Source: Candidatus Neomarinimicrobiota bacterium
Lineage (GTDB): Bacteria; Fidelibacterota; JAANXI01
DNA length: 39,397 nt
Reading direction: 5' to 3'
Assembly (NCBI GenBank): GCA_021734025.1
Contig: JAIPJS010000028.1
Location: 1 to 39,397 of the forward strand
Part shown: piece after piece, positions 8,187 through 16,687 of the stretch
Layout: each line of letters begins with the position of its first letter
Position numbering within the stretch: position 1 is the stretch's first letter
Position numbers and translations under genes: made by a program
Notes under the pieces: model-generated
Told to the model about the DNA's origin: nothing
The model's input: the letters and a program-made list of their open reading frames with translations, nothing else
Database searches by the model: none

Positions 8187-9091
8187 TGTCTTCCTATCGC
8201 GAATTGCGGGATAAAAACAGGAAAAGTCTGCAGATTGCACTCGGTATTACGGCTTTTTTCTTCTTCGTCGAGCTTATTGGGGGATGGCTGACCAACAGTC
8301 TGGCGCTACTGAGCGATGCCGGACACATGTTGACCGATGTACTGGCGCTTGGGCTTAGTTTGTTCGCCATGTGGTTGGCCAAGCGTCCGCCAACCAAGAG
8401 CCATACCTTTGGATACCATCGATTTGAAATATTCGCGGCTTTTCTCAATGGGCTAACACTGGCCGGGATCTCGGTTTACATTTTTGTTGAGGCATACCAG
8501 CGAATACAGAACCCCCCGGAAGTCGCCGGATTCCCGATGATGCTCATCGCGACGGTGGGGCTCCTGGTGAACTTGCTGAGCGGATTTTTTCTTCATAAGT
8601 CTAAAGATGACAGCCTGAACGTGAAGGGAGCGTATTTGCACGTCCTGGGCGACGCCCTGGGGTCGGTCGGAGCTATTGTAGCCGGAATTATTATGTGGAC
8701 TACCGGCTGGATGTATGCGGATCCGATCTTCAGTGTCGTCATTGGAATGATAATTATTGCCTCGTCGTGGCGTCTCATGCGGGATACGTTCCACGTCCTT
8801 ATGCAGGGAACGCCCCCGGAAATTGAACCGGAAGACGTACAGACCTCAATCTGTAATCTCAAGAATGTAACCGGCGTCCATGATCTCCATATCTGGACGC
8901 TGACCAACGGTATCCATGCCATGACTGTACATGTAAACGTCGACGAATCCGTTTCGCAAACGTCGCACGATGATATTATTCACGCAATCCGGGAGATGAC
9001 GATGGATGAGTACGGCATCCAGCATACGACTGTCCAGCTGGAGATGCAGGAAAATGGCGATCACCGGTGCATTGTTCAGGAAGAACATTAG
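8186..9091 (+). CDS. czcD: CDF-family zinc (cation) efflux transporter
   Basis: This 301-residue inner-membrane antiporter exports Zn2+ (possibly Co2+ or Cd2+) in exchange for protons. It has six predicted membrane helices in the first 210 residues. The transport site is formed by LLSDAGHMLTD in helix II and HVLGDALGS in helix V. A short His-containing loop (KSHTFGYHRFEIFAAF) is typical of the CzcD/ZitB branch. The cytoplasmic C-terminal domain (about 215-301) has GVHDLHIWTL and histidines that bind regulatory metal in this family. The start overlaps the last base of the arsR stop, and GGAG at 8176-8179 serves as ribosome site. Co-transcription with the alpha-5-site repressor argues for zinc as substrate. 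Confidence 0.93.
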   Translation: MSSYRELRDKNRKSLQIALGITAFFFFVELIGGWLTNSLALLSDAGHMLTDVLALGLSLFAMWLAKRPPTKSHTFGYHRFEIFAAFLNGLTLAGISVYIFVEAYQRIQNPPEVAGFPMMLIATVGLLVNLLSGFFLHKSKDDSLNVKGAYLHVLGDALGSVGAIVAGIIMWTTGWMYADPIFSVVIGMIIIASSWRLMRDTFHVLMQGTPPEIEPEDVQTSICNLKNVTGVHDLHIWTLTNGIHAMTVHVNVDESVSQTSHDDIIHAIREMTMDEYGIQHTTVQLEMQENGDHRCIVQEEH

Positions 9092-9150
9092 TTATCATAT
9101 GGCAAAATCCCCCTGACACCTTCCTGGTGGCACCGGCGCTTTACAAAAAT

Positions 9151-9162
9151 TTTACATGTAAA
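9151..9162. promoter_or_regulatory. Palindrome upstream of the porin-like gene
   Basis: The perfect 12-base palindrome TTTACATGTAAA lies 57 bases before the porin-like start codon. Its half-site GTAAA also occurs in two inverted repeats upstream of nuoA, in the opposite arrangement. A regulator site is possible; no convincing -35/-10 pair could be aligned to it. Confidence 0.25.
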
Positions 9163-9218
9163 CGATCAGTACAATTCTTATTTTTCGTATTAATGTAAAT
9201 CCATGAGAGGGGGTAAGT

Positions 9219-10178
9219 ATGAAATCAGCCGCACGGATTTTAGTCAAATGGGTGATTCTGAGTTTTTTGCTCGTGCCGGTATTTGCGCTGGGACAGGATG
9301 TCGGTTTGTCCGGACGGATTTATACGGGTTATTTTTATAATACGCACACCAATAATAATGCCTTCACTGTTGACCGGGTATATCTTGGATATGCAGGTGA
9401 CCTGACATCGGATGTCAGTTATAACGTCACTAGTGATATTGGTCCGGATTTTACGGATGGTGGATATCAGTTGTTTATGAAATACGCCTATATCGATTGG
9501 CGACAGGGTGATGCCGGAGGACTGATACTCGGTATGATTCCCATGAATGCCTATGATGTACAAAAGAGAACCTGGGGATTCCGGTATCTGCGCAAAACCG
9601 TCATGAATGACCGTGGGTTTGCCCCCTCTGCCGATATCGGCGCCGGGTACGAGATGCGGTTCTCGAGAAAAGTATTAGTTTCCGCAGCCCTCTCCAACGG
9701 TGAGGGATACAAATCCCCTGAGGTTGATGAGTACAAGCGGATCCACGTCCGCTTACTCTATGGCCCTGAAAATTTGGGGAGCACAACCGGATTCAATGTG
9801 GGGGCTTATACCAGTTATGAAGCGGAAAACGTAGATGAGAGCCGGATGACTTTTGCAGGATTTACCGGAATTCATGTCAACGATATGTGGGCCGGTCTGG
9901 AAGGTGCATATCAAATGCTGAGTGAAACAGACTGGAACCAGTTATTACTCTCGGTATATGGACGTATGGAAGTTGGTGAAGATGCCACGGCTTTTGGCCG
10001 GTTCGATTACAGTAATGAACAGAACCCCGTCACGGAGATTACGGAAAACCTAATTATTGGTGGTGTTGAGTTTAATCCGACCGGGGGGATCAAAATTGCG
10101 CCGAATTTCGTCTATTCTCTCGAAGATGACGGCGAAGATGACCTCGCGATTCGGGCCAGCTGCGAATTCCGGTGGTAA
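9219..10178 (+). CDS. Outer-membrane porin-like beta-barrel protein
   Basis: This 319-residue protein has a signal peptide (MKSAARILVKWVILSFLLVPVFALGQ) and then alternating hydrophobic/polar strands rich in Gly, Tyr and Phe. It ends in a penultimate-Arg, final-Trp strand (ASCEFRW), the aromatic C-terminal signature of outer-membrane barrels. DVGLSGRIYTGYFYN opens the first strand. GAGTTTGGT-like repeats are absent and no plug domain is visible, so it resembles a small porin rather than a TonB receptor. A GAGGGGG ribosome site precedes ATG 9219. It follows the zinc exporter by 127 bases, but nothing in the sequence ties it to zinc. The substrate is unknown. Its stop lies 6 bases before the dgt start, suggesting coupled translation. 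Confidence 0.75.
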   Translation: MKSAARILVKWVILSFLLVPVFALGQDVGLSGRIYTGYFYNTHTNNNAFTVDRVYLGYAGDLTSDVSYNVTSDIGPDFTDGGYQLFMKYAYIDWRQGDAGGLILGMIPMNAYDVQKRTWGFRYLRKTVMNDRGFAPSADIGAGYEMRFSRKVLVSAALSNGEGYKSPEVDEYKRIHVRLLYGPENLGSTTGFNVGAYTSYEAENVDESRMTFAGFTGIHVNDMWAGLEGAYQMLSETDWNQLLLSVYGRMEVGEDATAFGRFDYSNEQNPVTEITENLIIGGVEFNPTGGIKIAPNFVYSLEDDGEDDLAIRASCEFRW

Positions 10179-10184
10179 TAATCC

Positions 10185-11426
10185 GTGAAGGATAACAAGT
10201 TTTACACCGAGTTTGATACCGAGACTATCGGTGGAAGGTCAGCAAAGGATTACCGGACCGAATTCCAGCGGGATCGGGACCGGATAATCTACTGTGCGGC
10301 CTTCCGGAGACTCCAGGGAAAGACCCAGGTTTTTATGTCCGGCGAGTATGACTTTTACCGGACGCGCCTGACCCACTCCATTGAGGTCGCCCAGATCGGA
10401 CGTTCCATTGTTAACTTTCTGAATCAAAACTCCGAACATTTTTCAAAAGAGTTCACCCTGGATGCGGACCTGGTGGAAGTGACCTGCCTGGCGCACGATA
10501 TTGGGCACCCGCCATTCGGGCACGGCGGGGAAAACGTGCTGAACGATCTCATGGTATCCCATGGTGGTTTCGAGGGAAACGCCCAGACACTTCGCATCCT
10601 CACGGATATTTTCTATGAGGCACCGGAGGGCCGGCGGGGAATGAAGCCGTCACGTGCGTTCCTGGATGGAGTGATGAAATACAAAACCCTGGAAAAGGAG
10701 ATGAGGCCGCCTAAATCCAAATTCCTTTACAATGATCAAAAGGAGTATCTGTGCTTTGTCGCCGGAGATACCGGAAGCGAAATCCCCCGAACGGATCAGA
10801 GTATAGAATGCCAGATCATGGATTGGGCGGATGACACGGCCTATTCTCTGAACGATCTCCTGGATGGTTATAAAGCCGGATTCCTCACCCAGCGCAGCAT
10901 CGAATCGTGGGCGGAGGAACATGATTTGGACACCCGGGAAACGGAAATTATTGGCCATCTACTCCGGCAGATTAAGAATGAAGCGGACTTCGAAGTGTAC
11001 GTTGCCAATAAGGTAGGCGAATTCATCGAATCGGTTGCGCTGGAAAAGATTGCCGATAACGAGTGGTCCAACCGGTACGATTACCGACTCCGTCCCGATC
11101 CGGAGCACGAGAAAGAGAGCCGGGTCTATAAAGCATTGGCCTATGATGTAATCTTCCAGAGTCCCCAAATTCAGCAGCTGGAGGCAAAGGGGTGTCGGAT
11201 CATTTCTCAGCTTTTCGAAGCACTGGCAGAACGGTATATCGGGAACGAGTCGAATTTCCAGCTCCTGCCACGGAAGGTGGCGCGACACATCGAACAGGCC
11301 GGATCCGACGATGCCAAAGCCCGGCTTCTTTGCGACCGCATCGCCGGGATGACTGATGGCTACGCCATCCGCATCTATAAGCGAATTTTTGATCCCGATT
11401 TCGGCAGTATCGTGGATTTGATTTGA
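10185..11426 (+). CDS. dgt: Deoxynucleoside triphosphate triphosphohydrolase (dGTPase family)
   Basis: This 413-residue HD-domain enzyme cleaves dNTPs to deoxynucleosides and tripolyphosphate, controlling nucleotide pools. The opening GGRSAKDYRTEFQRDRDRII and FRRLQGKTQVF are typical of the family. The metal ligands are visible: His64 in RLTHSIEVAQIG, His104-Asp105 in AHDIGHPPFGHGG, and a distal Asp in QIMDWADDTAYS. The start is a GTG at 10185, chosen because GGTGG (10171-10175) lies 9 bases upstream and the conserved N-terminus begins immediately. Only 6 bases separate it from the porin stop, although the functions look unrelated. Repeat copy B begins at the base after its stop codon. Confidence 0.92.
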   Translation: MKDNKFYTEFDTETIGGRSAKDYRTEFQRDRDRIIYCAAFRRLQGKTQVFMSGEYDFYRTRLTHSIEVAQIGRSIVNFLNQNSEHFSKEFTLDADLVEVTCLAHDIGHPPFGHGGENVLNDLMVSHGGFEGNAQTLRILTDIFYEAPEGRRGMKPSRAFLDGVMKYKTLEKEMRPPKSKFLYNDQKEYLCFVAGDTGSEIPRTDQSIECQIMDWADDTAYSLNDLLDGYKAGFLTQRSIESWAEEHDLDTRETEIIGHLLRQIKNEADFEVYVANKVGEFIESVALEKIADNEWSNRYDYRLRPDPEHEKESRVYKALAYDVIFQSPQIQQLEAKGCRIISQLFEALAERYIGNESNFQLLPRKVARHIEQAGSDDAKARLLCDRIAGMTDGYAIRIYKRIFDPDFGSIVDLI

Positions 11427-11867
11427 CAGTGTTTAAGTGTTCAGGTGTTCGGGTATTCAGGTAAAAGCGTGTTGGTGTGTTAAAGTGTTAAAGTGTTAAA
11501 GTGTTATAGTTTTATCGTTAAAATCGTCAAATGTCGAGAGTCCTCCTTCCTCTTCCCGAGCATCCAATCTGTTGGTAGTCCCCATGATACTAATCTGGCT
11601 TTTGACGGACTCGTGACTGGTTCAGCGGGTTGTTTGATGTCGGTTGTGAATAGTTAGTTGTTCGTTGTATGTCTTTTTATCTTTGCGTTTCCTTAGCGTT
11701 CTTCGCGGCTCAGCGGTTCTTTTTTCTCTGTTCATCCGTTCACCCGGTTCCCCTTTTCCGTTAATTATGACGCGCTTGTATGGAAAACCTGGGCACGAAT
11801 AAGCAACACGTAAAACAAGCATCAAAGCAGTGGATACTAATTCCAGGATTTCCTAATTTCGCATCCT
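11427..11867. repeat. Composite intergenic repeat, copy B
   Basis: The 441-base spacer between dgt and the MATE gene holds no credible gene. The plus strand from 11427 carries TGTTAAAG tandem units (about 11478-11508), then the 15-mer TGTCGAGAGTCCTCC (11532-11546), TGGTAGTCCCC, CTGGTTCAG (11617-11625) and GTCGGTTGTGA (11639-11649). These occur in the same order as in the reverse complement of copy A. The remainder (11670-11770) is T- and C-rich low-complexity sequence. Confidence 0.75.
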
Positions 11868-13298
11868 TTGCGACGCGGAAATAACTCACAAGAAGACCTA
11901 GTACAGGGACCGCTTTTCCCGGCGATAGTCCGGCTGGCCATTCCGCTGGTTTTGGCCAACCTGATGCAAACGGCTTACAATATTGTCGACACTTACTGGG
12001 TCGGTCGTCTCGGCGAACAGGCAGTGGCGGCCATTTCCCTTGCCTTCCCGGTCATTTTCCTCATTATTTCCTTCGGGGCCGGCCTCACCGTTGCCGGTAC
12101 AGTTCTTATCGCCCAGTACACGGGTAAAGGAGACCAGGAACAGGTCGACCTGACCGCTGGCCAGACCATCATACTCCTCGTCAACGTCTCCATCGTCATT
12201 TCTGTTGTTGGCTATTTGCTCAGTGGCCCGATGCTCAATTTTATGGGGGCAGAGCCCGGTGTCCTGGAAAAGGGGACCTCCTATCTGAAAATCCTGTTTG
12301 CCGGCGCCAGCTTCATGTTCATGTTTTTTGTCTTCCAATCCATCCTGCGCGGGTGGGGCGATACCAAAACTCCCATGTGGGTGATGTTTTGGTCGGTGCT
12401 CGGGAATACCATCCTTGATCCCCTTCTGATCATGGGGATCGGCCCCTTTCCGGAGATGGGCATAGCCGGGGCGGCCTGGGCGACTATTATATCTCGGGGG
12501 ATTGCAGCGATTGTCGGACTCTGGATCTTATTTAGTGGGAAGAAGGCGCTCCACATTAAATTGCGGCATCTCTGGCCGGACTGGAAACTCCAGTGGCGGC
12601 TCATCAAACTCGGCATTCCGGCCTCCGTTGAACAGAGTATCACTGCCCTCGGTATTACGGCAATGGTCTTTATCGTCGCCGATTTCGGCACGACCGTTGT
12701 CGCAGCCTACGGAATCGGTGCGCGGATTCTATCTTTTGTCATTGTACCGGCGTTCGCCCTGTCAATGGCAACATCCACGGCACTGGGGCAGAATTTTGGT
12801 GCGGGTAAACTGGACAGAGCAGAGAAAGCCGGATGGATCGGCGCGGGGACTGGCTTCGGCGGATTAACCTTCTTTGGAATTATACTGTTTCTCTTTGCCG
12901 AGCCAATTACCGCGGTATTTATTAAAGATAATCCTGACGTTGTCCGGCTTGGGACAGAATTTTTGCGAATAATGGCGTTATCATTTGGATTTTTTGCATT
13001 ACAGTTGGTATTTAATGGTGCATTCCGGGGGGCGGGGCGGACCAGTACCGCAATGGTCATGGCGATTATCGCATTTTGGGTGACGCGAATCCCGCTCGCC
13101 TATTTGCTCTCTAATACATTTGAAATGGGTCCCCAGGGGATCTGGTGGGCTTTTCCCATCAGTATAGTGTTTATGGGGCTGCTGACCACTTACTGGTTCT
13201 GGCTGGGACGATGGCGGAAGGAAACACCGGATGCCGAAACCCGAATTAAAAAGCGGATCATTGACGAAACCGAGCTGGATGAAGGCGTCAACGATTAG
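11868..13298 (+). CDS. MATE-family multidrug/sodium antiporter
   Basis: This 476-residue inner-membrane exporter has twelve predicted helices in two six-helix halves. The N-terminus QGPLFPAIVRLAIPLVLANLMQTAYNIVDTYWVGRLGEQAVAAIS is the standard opening of MatE domain 1, and the second half begins near WRLIKLGIPASVEQSI. GWGDTKTPM and FRGAGRTSTAMV are the paired loop motifs after each repeat. It should expel cationic drugs or metabolites using Na+ or H+. The start is uncertain: no ATG exists before the first helix, so TTG 11868 is used, with only a distant CAGGA upstream. The C-terminus is charged. The gene is flanked by repeat copy B upstream and a CBS gene 152 bases downstream. Confidence 0.9.
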   Translation: MRRGNNSQEDLVQGPLFPAIVRLAIPLVLANLMQTAYNIVDTYWVGRLGEQAVAAISLAFPVIFLIISFGAGLTVAGTVLIAQYTGKGDQEQVDLTAGQTIILLVNVSIVISVVGYLLSGPMLNFMGAEPGVLEKGTSYLKILFAGASFMFMFFVFQSILRGWGDTKTPMWVMFWSVLGNTILDPLLIMGIGPFPEMGIAGAAWATIISRGIAAIVGLWILFSGKKALHIKLRHLWPDWKLQWRLIKLGIPASVEQSITALGITAMVFIVADFGTTVVAAYGIGARILSFVIVPAFALSMATSTALGQNFGAGKLDRAEKAGWIGAGTGFGGLTFFGIILFLFAEPITAVFIKDNPDVVRLGTEFLRIMALSFGFFALQLVFNGAFRGAGRTSTAMVMAIIAFWVTRIPLAYLLSNTFEMGPQGIWWAFPISIVFMGLLTTYWFWLGRWRKETPDAETRIKKRIIDETELDEGVND

Positions 13299-13450
13299 TA
13301 CCCGGCTCCAAGGTCTCAGGCGATAAATTTTCCTTGAACTTCACCCTGATCCCAATGATATTGATAGGTACATTCGAAAGTGTCAACTTAGCCTATTTTC
13401 GGCAATAATCTGAGGCGAGGTCTTTAAAACACAGAGCGGAGGAGGGCAGC

Positions 13451-13882
13451 ATGAGAGTTCGCGACCTGCTGAACAAAAAAGCATCGGAAATTCAATCTAC
13501 TACACCAACGACGTCTTTGCTCAAGGCCATTAAACAGCTCAACGATCACAACATCGGTTCGCTGATTGTCCTGGATGGGGATACGGTAGCCGGAATCGTC
13601 ACCGAGCGGGATGTTCTGCATGCAGCCGGACGGCCATCTGGAGATCTGCATTCATTGAACGTGCAGGACGTGATGACGACCGATCTCATCACCTGTGAGC
13701 CGGAAGCCAATGTTGAGGGAATTATGGCCACGATGACAGAGAACAGGATTCGGCATTTGCCGGTGCTGGAGGATGAGAACCTGGTGGGGGTCATTTCTAT
13801 CGGTGATGTGGTCAAAGCACGCTTCCAGGAGACGGAAGCGGAAGCTTCCCAGCTAAAGGAATATATCCGCACCGGGCGCTAG
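13451..13882 (+). CDS. Two-CBS-domain regulatory protein
   Basis: This 143-residue protein consists almost entirely of two CBS motifs, a Bateman module that binds adenosine nucleotides. The first spans about residues 1-60 (MRVRDLLNKK, then NIGSLIVLDGDTVAGIVTERDVL) and the second about 72-130 (VQDVMTTDLITCEPEANVEGIMATMTENRIRHLPVL, then NLVGVISIGDVV). A strong GGAGGAGGG site precedes ATG 13451. No catalytic domain is attached, so it probably acts as a stand-alone energy sensor on another protein. The next gene encodes a heme-binding membrane-anchored protein, but 66 bases separate them and no functional link is evident. Confidence 0.88.
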   Translation: MRVRDLLNKKASEIQSTTPTTSLLKAIKQLNDHNIGSLIVLDGDTVAGIVTERDVLHAAGRPSGDLHSLNVQDVMTTDLITCEPEANVEGIMATMTENRIRHLPVLEDENLVGVISIGDVVKARFQETEAEASQLKEYIRTGR

Positions 13883-13948
13883 GAGAATCCTTTATCCCGC
13901 TCCTACAATGACCAACCGCATAAAAACTGCATAAAGATGGAGAATATA

Positions 13949-14452
13949 ATGGCGGAGAAAGGTTTAAAACTGTGGGGAAAATGGATGGGAATTGCGGTCA
14001 TTGGCATTCTGATAATAATACAGTTTTTTGGAATTGATCGCAGTAATCCACCGGTGACCCAGGAAATTGATGCCCCGGCCAATGTAAAAAATGTATTGGA
14101 AAAGTCCTGTTTTGATTGCCACTCGAACAAAACCGACTGGCCCTGGTACAGTTACATAGCTCCCATTTCATGGCTGGTGGGGAGCGATGTACACGAAGCG
14201 CGTGAACATATGAATTTTACCGAGTGGGATACCTATACAACTGAGGAACGCCTTGAGTTAATTGAGGAGATCTGGGAAGAAGTTGAGGAAGGGGAGATGC
14301 CGCTCGGTATTTACGAAATAATGCACCCCGATGCCGAACCGACCATACAGGATAAAACGGCATTGCAGGAATGGGTGACCAGCGTTACCGGCGAGACGGC
14401 AATTCAGTCGGAAAACGGTGAGTCGGAAGGACATGAGGATCATGAGCACTAA
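13949..14452 (+). CDS. Membrane-anchored heme-binding domain protein
   Basis: This 167-residue protein resembles the Haem_bd (PF14376) family common in Bacteroidota. An N-terminal membrane anchor (WMGIAVIGILIIIQFFGI) is followed by a periplasmic domain with a single CxxCH heme site, CFDCHSNKTDWPWYSYIAP. The segment PISWLVGSDVHEAREHMNF supplies histidines that could serve as the distal ligand. The C-terminus is Glu- and His-rich (EGHEDHEH) and could bind metal. ATG 13949 is preferred over the in-frame ATG 13937 because GGAG (13939-13942) lies 6 bases upstream. It is likely an electron-transfer or heme-handling protein at the outer face of the inner membrane; the partner is unknown. Confidence 0.85.
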   Translation: MAEKGLKLWGKWMGIAVIGILIIIQFFGIDRSNPPVTQEIDAPANVKNVLEKSCFDCHSNKTDWPWYSYIAPISWLVGSDVHEAREHMNFTEWDTYTTEERLELIEEIWEEVEEGEMPLGIYEIMHPDAEPTIQDKTALQEWVTSVTGETAIQSENGESEGHEDHEH

Positions 14453-14639
14453 AGATTATTAATACTGAAATGTCTCATGCTGTATTTTTGAGTAAAAATG
14501 GACACGACAATATTGTTACTGTTGATGAATGACTATTCCGAATTTAGATAGGCCCTGCGCCGAATTTTTCATAGAAGTCCCGCCTGAAATAAATTAACTT
14601 TTAAATTATGATGGACCTGATTAGACAATACGACTGTTT

Positions 14640-15575
14640 ATGGTAATAGAACGCGAGATCCCGCTGAACGTCATTCGTCCCGGAGATCCGGTGACCGGGC
14701 GCATCGTCGAATCGTCTGCAGTGACGGATAAGAGCAGCCCGAACTATTGCCGCCATATAGTAATTGATATCTCGGGGACTTCCCTGGAAGGAAATTTTGA
14801 GGCGGGACAGGCTTTCGGTGTTATTCCCCGGTGGGATCGGAAGGCCGATGATAACGGATTGCGTCTCTACTCCATCGCCTCCCCGACGACAGGCGAGTTT
14901 GGTGAGGGGCACACTATTTCCACAACTGTGAAACGGATCATCACCGAGGAGACGGATGACCATCAACTGAAGTTGGGGACCGCTTCGAATTATTTGTGTG
15001 ACCTGAATGAAGGCGAAACGGTGAATTTGACTGGTCCGACTGGGAAACAAATGCTGTTGCCGGATCGCGGCCATCGTAATGACCATAATTATGTATTTAT
15101 AGCGACTGGAACCGGAATTGCGCCATTCCGCGGGATGGTTATTGAACTGCTGGAGAATGGATTTGACGGAGAAATCCACCTCATCTTTGGCGTACCCTAT
15201 CGCACAGATGTTTATTACGAAGCACTCTTCCGCCGGTTTGAGGCGAAATATCCGAATTTCCATTTCTATACCGCCCTCAGCAGGGAGGAACAAACCCGAG
15301 ATGGCACCCGCATGTATGTCCACGATCGGATGGCGGTGGAGTGGGAACGCCTGGAGCCGATACTTCGTGAATCGAATACGTTGGCTTATATCTGTGGAAT
15401 GGCCGGGATGGAGAACGGGGTATACCGATTACTGTTGCAGCATCGCCTCCACGAGTACTTTGATTCCCTCCCAACGGAACTACTGGAATCTAACCCGGAT
15501 CCCCTATACGATTACGATGAAGTAATCAACTCCCTCCGACCTGATACCCAACGAATGCGGGTCGAGGTATATTAG
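14640..15575 (+). CDS. Ferredoxin-NADP+ reductase-type flavoprotein
   Basis: This 311-residue plant-type FNR moves electrons between NADPH and a ferredoxin or flavodoxin. The FAD domain covers about residues 15-150, with RLYSIAS (Arg75-Ser81) as the isoalloxazine-binding motif and a GPTGKQMLLP segment at its end. The NADP domain follows, with ATGTGIAPFRGM and YICGMAGMENGVYRLL, the latter close to the CGLKGM motif of cyanobacterial-type FNRs. Its C-terminus extends past the usual terminal aromatic residue to RMRVEVY, so the final Tyr may or may not stack on the flavin. The gene lies 50 bases before trpS. No ferredoxin gene is nearby, so the partner is encoded elsewhere. The start lacks a strong ribosome site. 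Confidence 0.85.
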   Translation: MVIEREIPLNVIRPGDPVTGRIVESSAVTDKSSPNYCRHIVIDISGTSLEGNFEAGQAFGVIPRWDRKADDNGLRLYSIASPTTGEFGEGHTISTTVKRIITEETDDHQLKLGTASNYLCDLNEGETVNLTGPTGKQMLLPDRGHRNDHNYVFIATGTGIAPFRGMVIELLENGFDGEIHLIFGVPYRTDVYYEALFRRFEAKYPNFHFYTALSREEQTRDGTRMYVHDRMAVEWERLEPILRESNTLAYICGMAGMENGVYRLLLQHRLHEYFDSLPTELLESNPDPLYDYDEVINSLRPDTQRMRVEVY

Positions 15576-15625
15576 CAATCTACCCGATTACCTGAACCAA
15601 CAGAAGAGAGGACAGACGAGCGAAC

Positions 15626-16663
15626 ATGACTGAGAAAAAGCGTATCCTGACCGGGGACCGTCCGACAGGGAAAATGCATTTGGGCCACTATGTCGGCACC
15701 TTAAAAAACCGGGTCGCCCTGCAGGATGAATATGATTGCTACTTCATTATTGCCGACCTCCACACACTGACGACTAAACCCGAAAAAGAACATATTGAAC
15801 GCATCCAGGGTAATGTTCGGGAAATGGTCCTTGATTACCTGGCTGCGGGAATCGATCCCGAAAAGTCGACCATATATCTCCAGTCTGCCGTCCATGCAGT
15901 CTACGAAATGAATTTAATCTTTGAGATGCTGGTAACGCTGCCGCGATTATCACGGCTGCCCAGCATCAAGGAGATGGCGCGGAATGCCCACCTGGATGAG
16001 GAGGCCGTGCCGTTTGGGCTTATCGGGTACCCGGTGCTTCAGGCTGCGGATATTCTGATGCCCAGGGCGCATCTGGTTCCGGTGGGGAAAGACAACGAAT
16101 CCCATGTGGAGATCTCCAGAGAGATTGCCCGGCGATTTAATAAGTATTACGGGAAGGTTCTTCCGGTACCCAAGGCAAAGATCGGCGATGTGCCAACCCT
16201 CGTAGGGACCGACGGGCAGGCGAAAATGAGCAAGAGTCTGGATAATGCAATTTTCCTCTCCGACGACGAGGAGACGGTGCGGAAGAAGGTGTTCAGTACG
16301 TACACCGATCCCAACCGGACCAGCGCCGATGTCCCCGGACGCGTCGAAGGGAATCCGGTATTTATTTACCACGATGCCTTCAATCCGAACACGGAAGAAG
16401 TGGATGACCTCAAGGAGCGTTACAAGAAAGGGAAAGTTGGTGACGTTGAGGTGAAAAAGAAACTGGCCTCCGCTATAAACAATTTCCTGGATCCCATGCG
16501 GGAGCGACGGCGGGAATTTGCTGCCAGAGATGGTTATGTCCAGGAGATCATATATCAGGGAACCGAAAAAGTGCGCGTCCTGGCGGACGAAACTCTCCGG
16601 GAGATGAAATCAGCCATGGGATTACAAGATCTCTGGGATTGGGTTGAAGCTGGAAAAAAATAA
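15626..16663 (+). CDS. trpS: Tryptophanyl-tRNA synthetase
   Basis: This 345-residue class Ic aminoacyl-tRNA synthetase charges tRNA-Trp. The opening [20 protein letters not shown] contains the HIGH-type signature as HLGH, and [11 protein letters not shown] is the KMSKS loop. Between them [18 protein letters not shown] is the conserved tryptophan-pocket region with the structural aspartate. The length is in the normal range of 330-350 residues. The C-terminal helices (about 240-345) form the anticodon-binding part. An AGAGGACAG stretch lies upstream of ATG 15626. rpiB follows after 24 bases on the same strand, so the pair is probably co-transcribed. Confidence 0.95.
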   Translation: MTEKKRILTGDRPTGKMHLGHYVGTLKNRVALQDEYDCYFIIADLHTLTTKPEKEHIERIQGNVREMVLDYLAAGIDPEKSTIYLQSAVHAVYEMNLIFEMLVTLPRLSRLPSIKEMARNAHLDEEAVPFGLIGYPVLQAADILMPRAHLVPVGKDNESHVEISREIARRFNKYYGKVLPVPKAKIGDVPTLVGTDGQAKMSKSLDNAIFLSDDEETVRKKVFSTYTDPNRTSADVPGRVEGNPVFIYHDAFNPNTEEVDDLKERYKKGKVGDVEVKKKLASAINNFLDPMRERRREFAARDGYVQEIIYQGTEKVRVLADETLREMKSAMGLQDLWDWVEAGKK

Positions 16664-16687
16664 TTGCAGGAAAAGTGTGGAGCAGGT

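Noticed and set aside
11478-11508. CRISPR-like array from regular GTGTTAAA units
   Set aside because: The units are 9 bases long and contiguous, without spacers of CRISPR length or cas genes nearby; this is a simple tandem repeat.
11622-11825. 67-codon minus-strand frame in the dgt-MATE spacer
   Set aside because: It lies in low-complexity repeat copy B, its product is Arg/Lys-rich filler, and it has no ribosome site.
13353-13387. TTGACA box on the minus strand between the MATE and CBS genes
   Set aside because: With a 17-base spacer the -10 would be CAATAT, which is poor, and it would drive only antisense RNA into the MATE gene.
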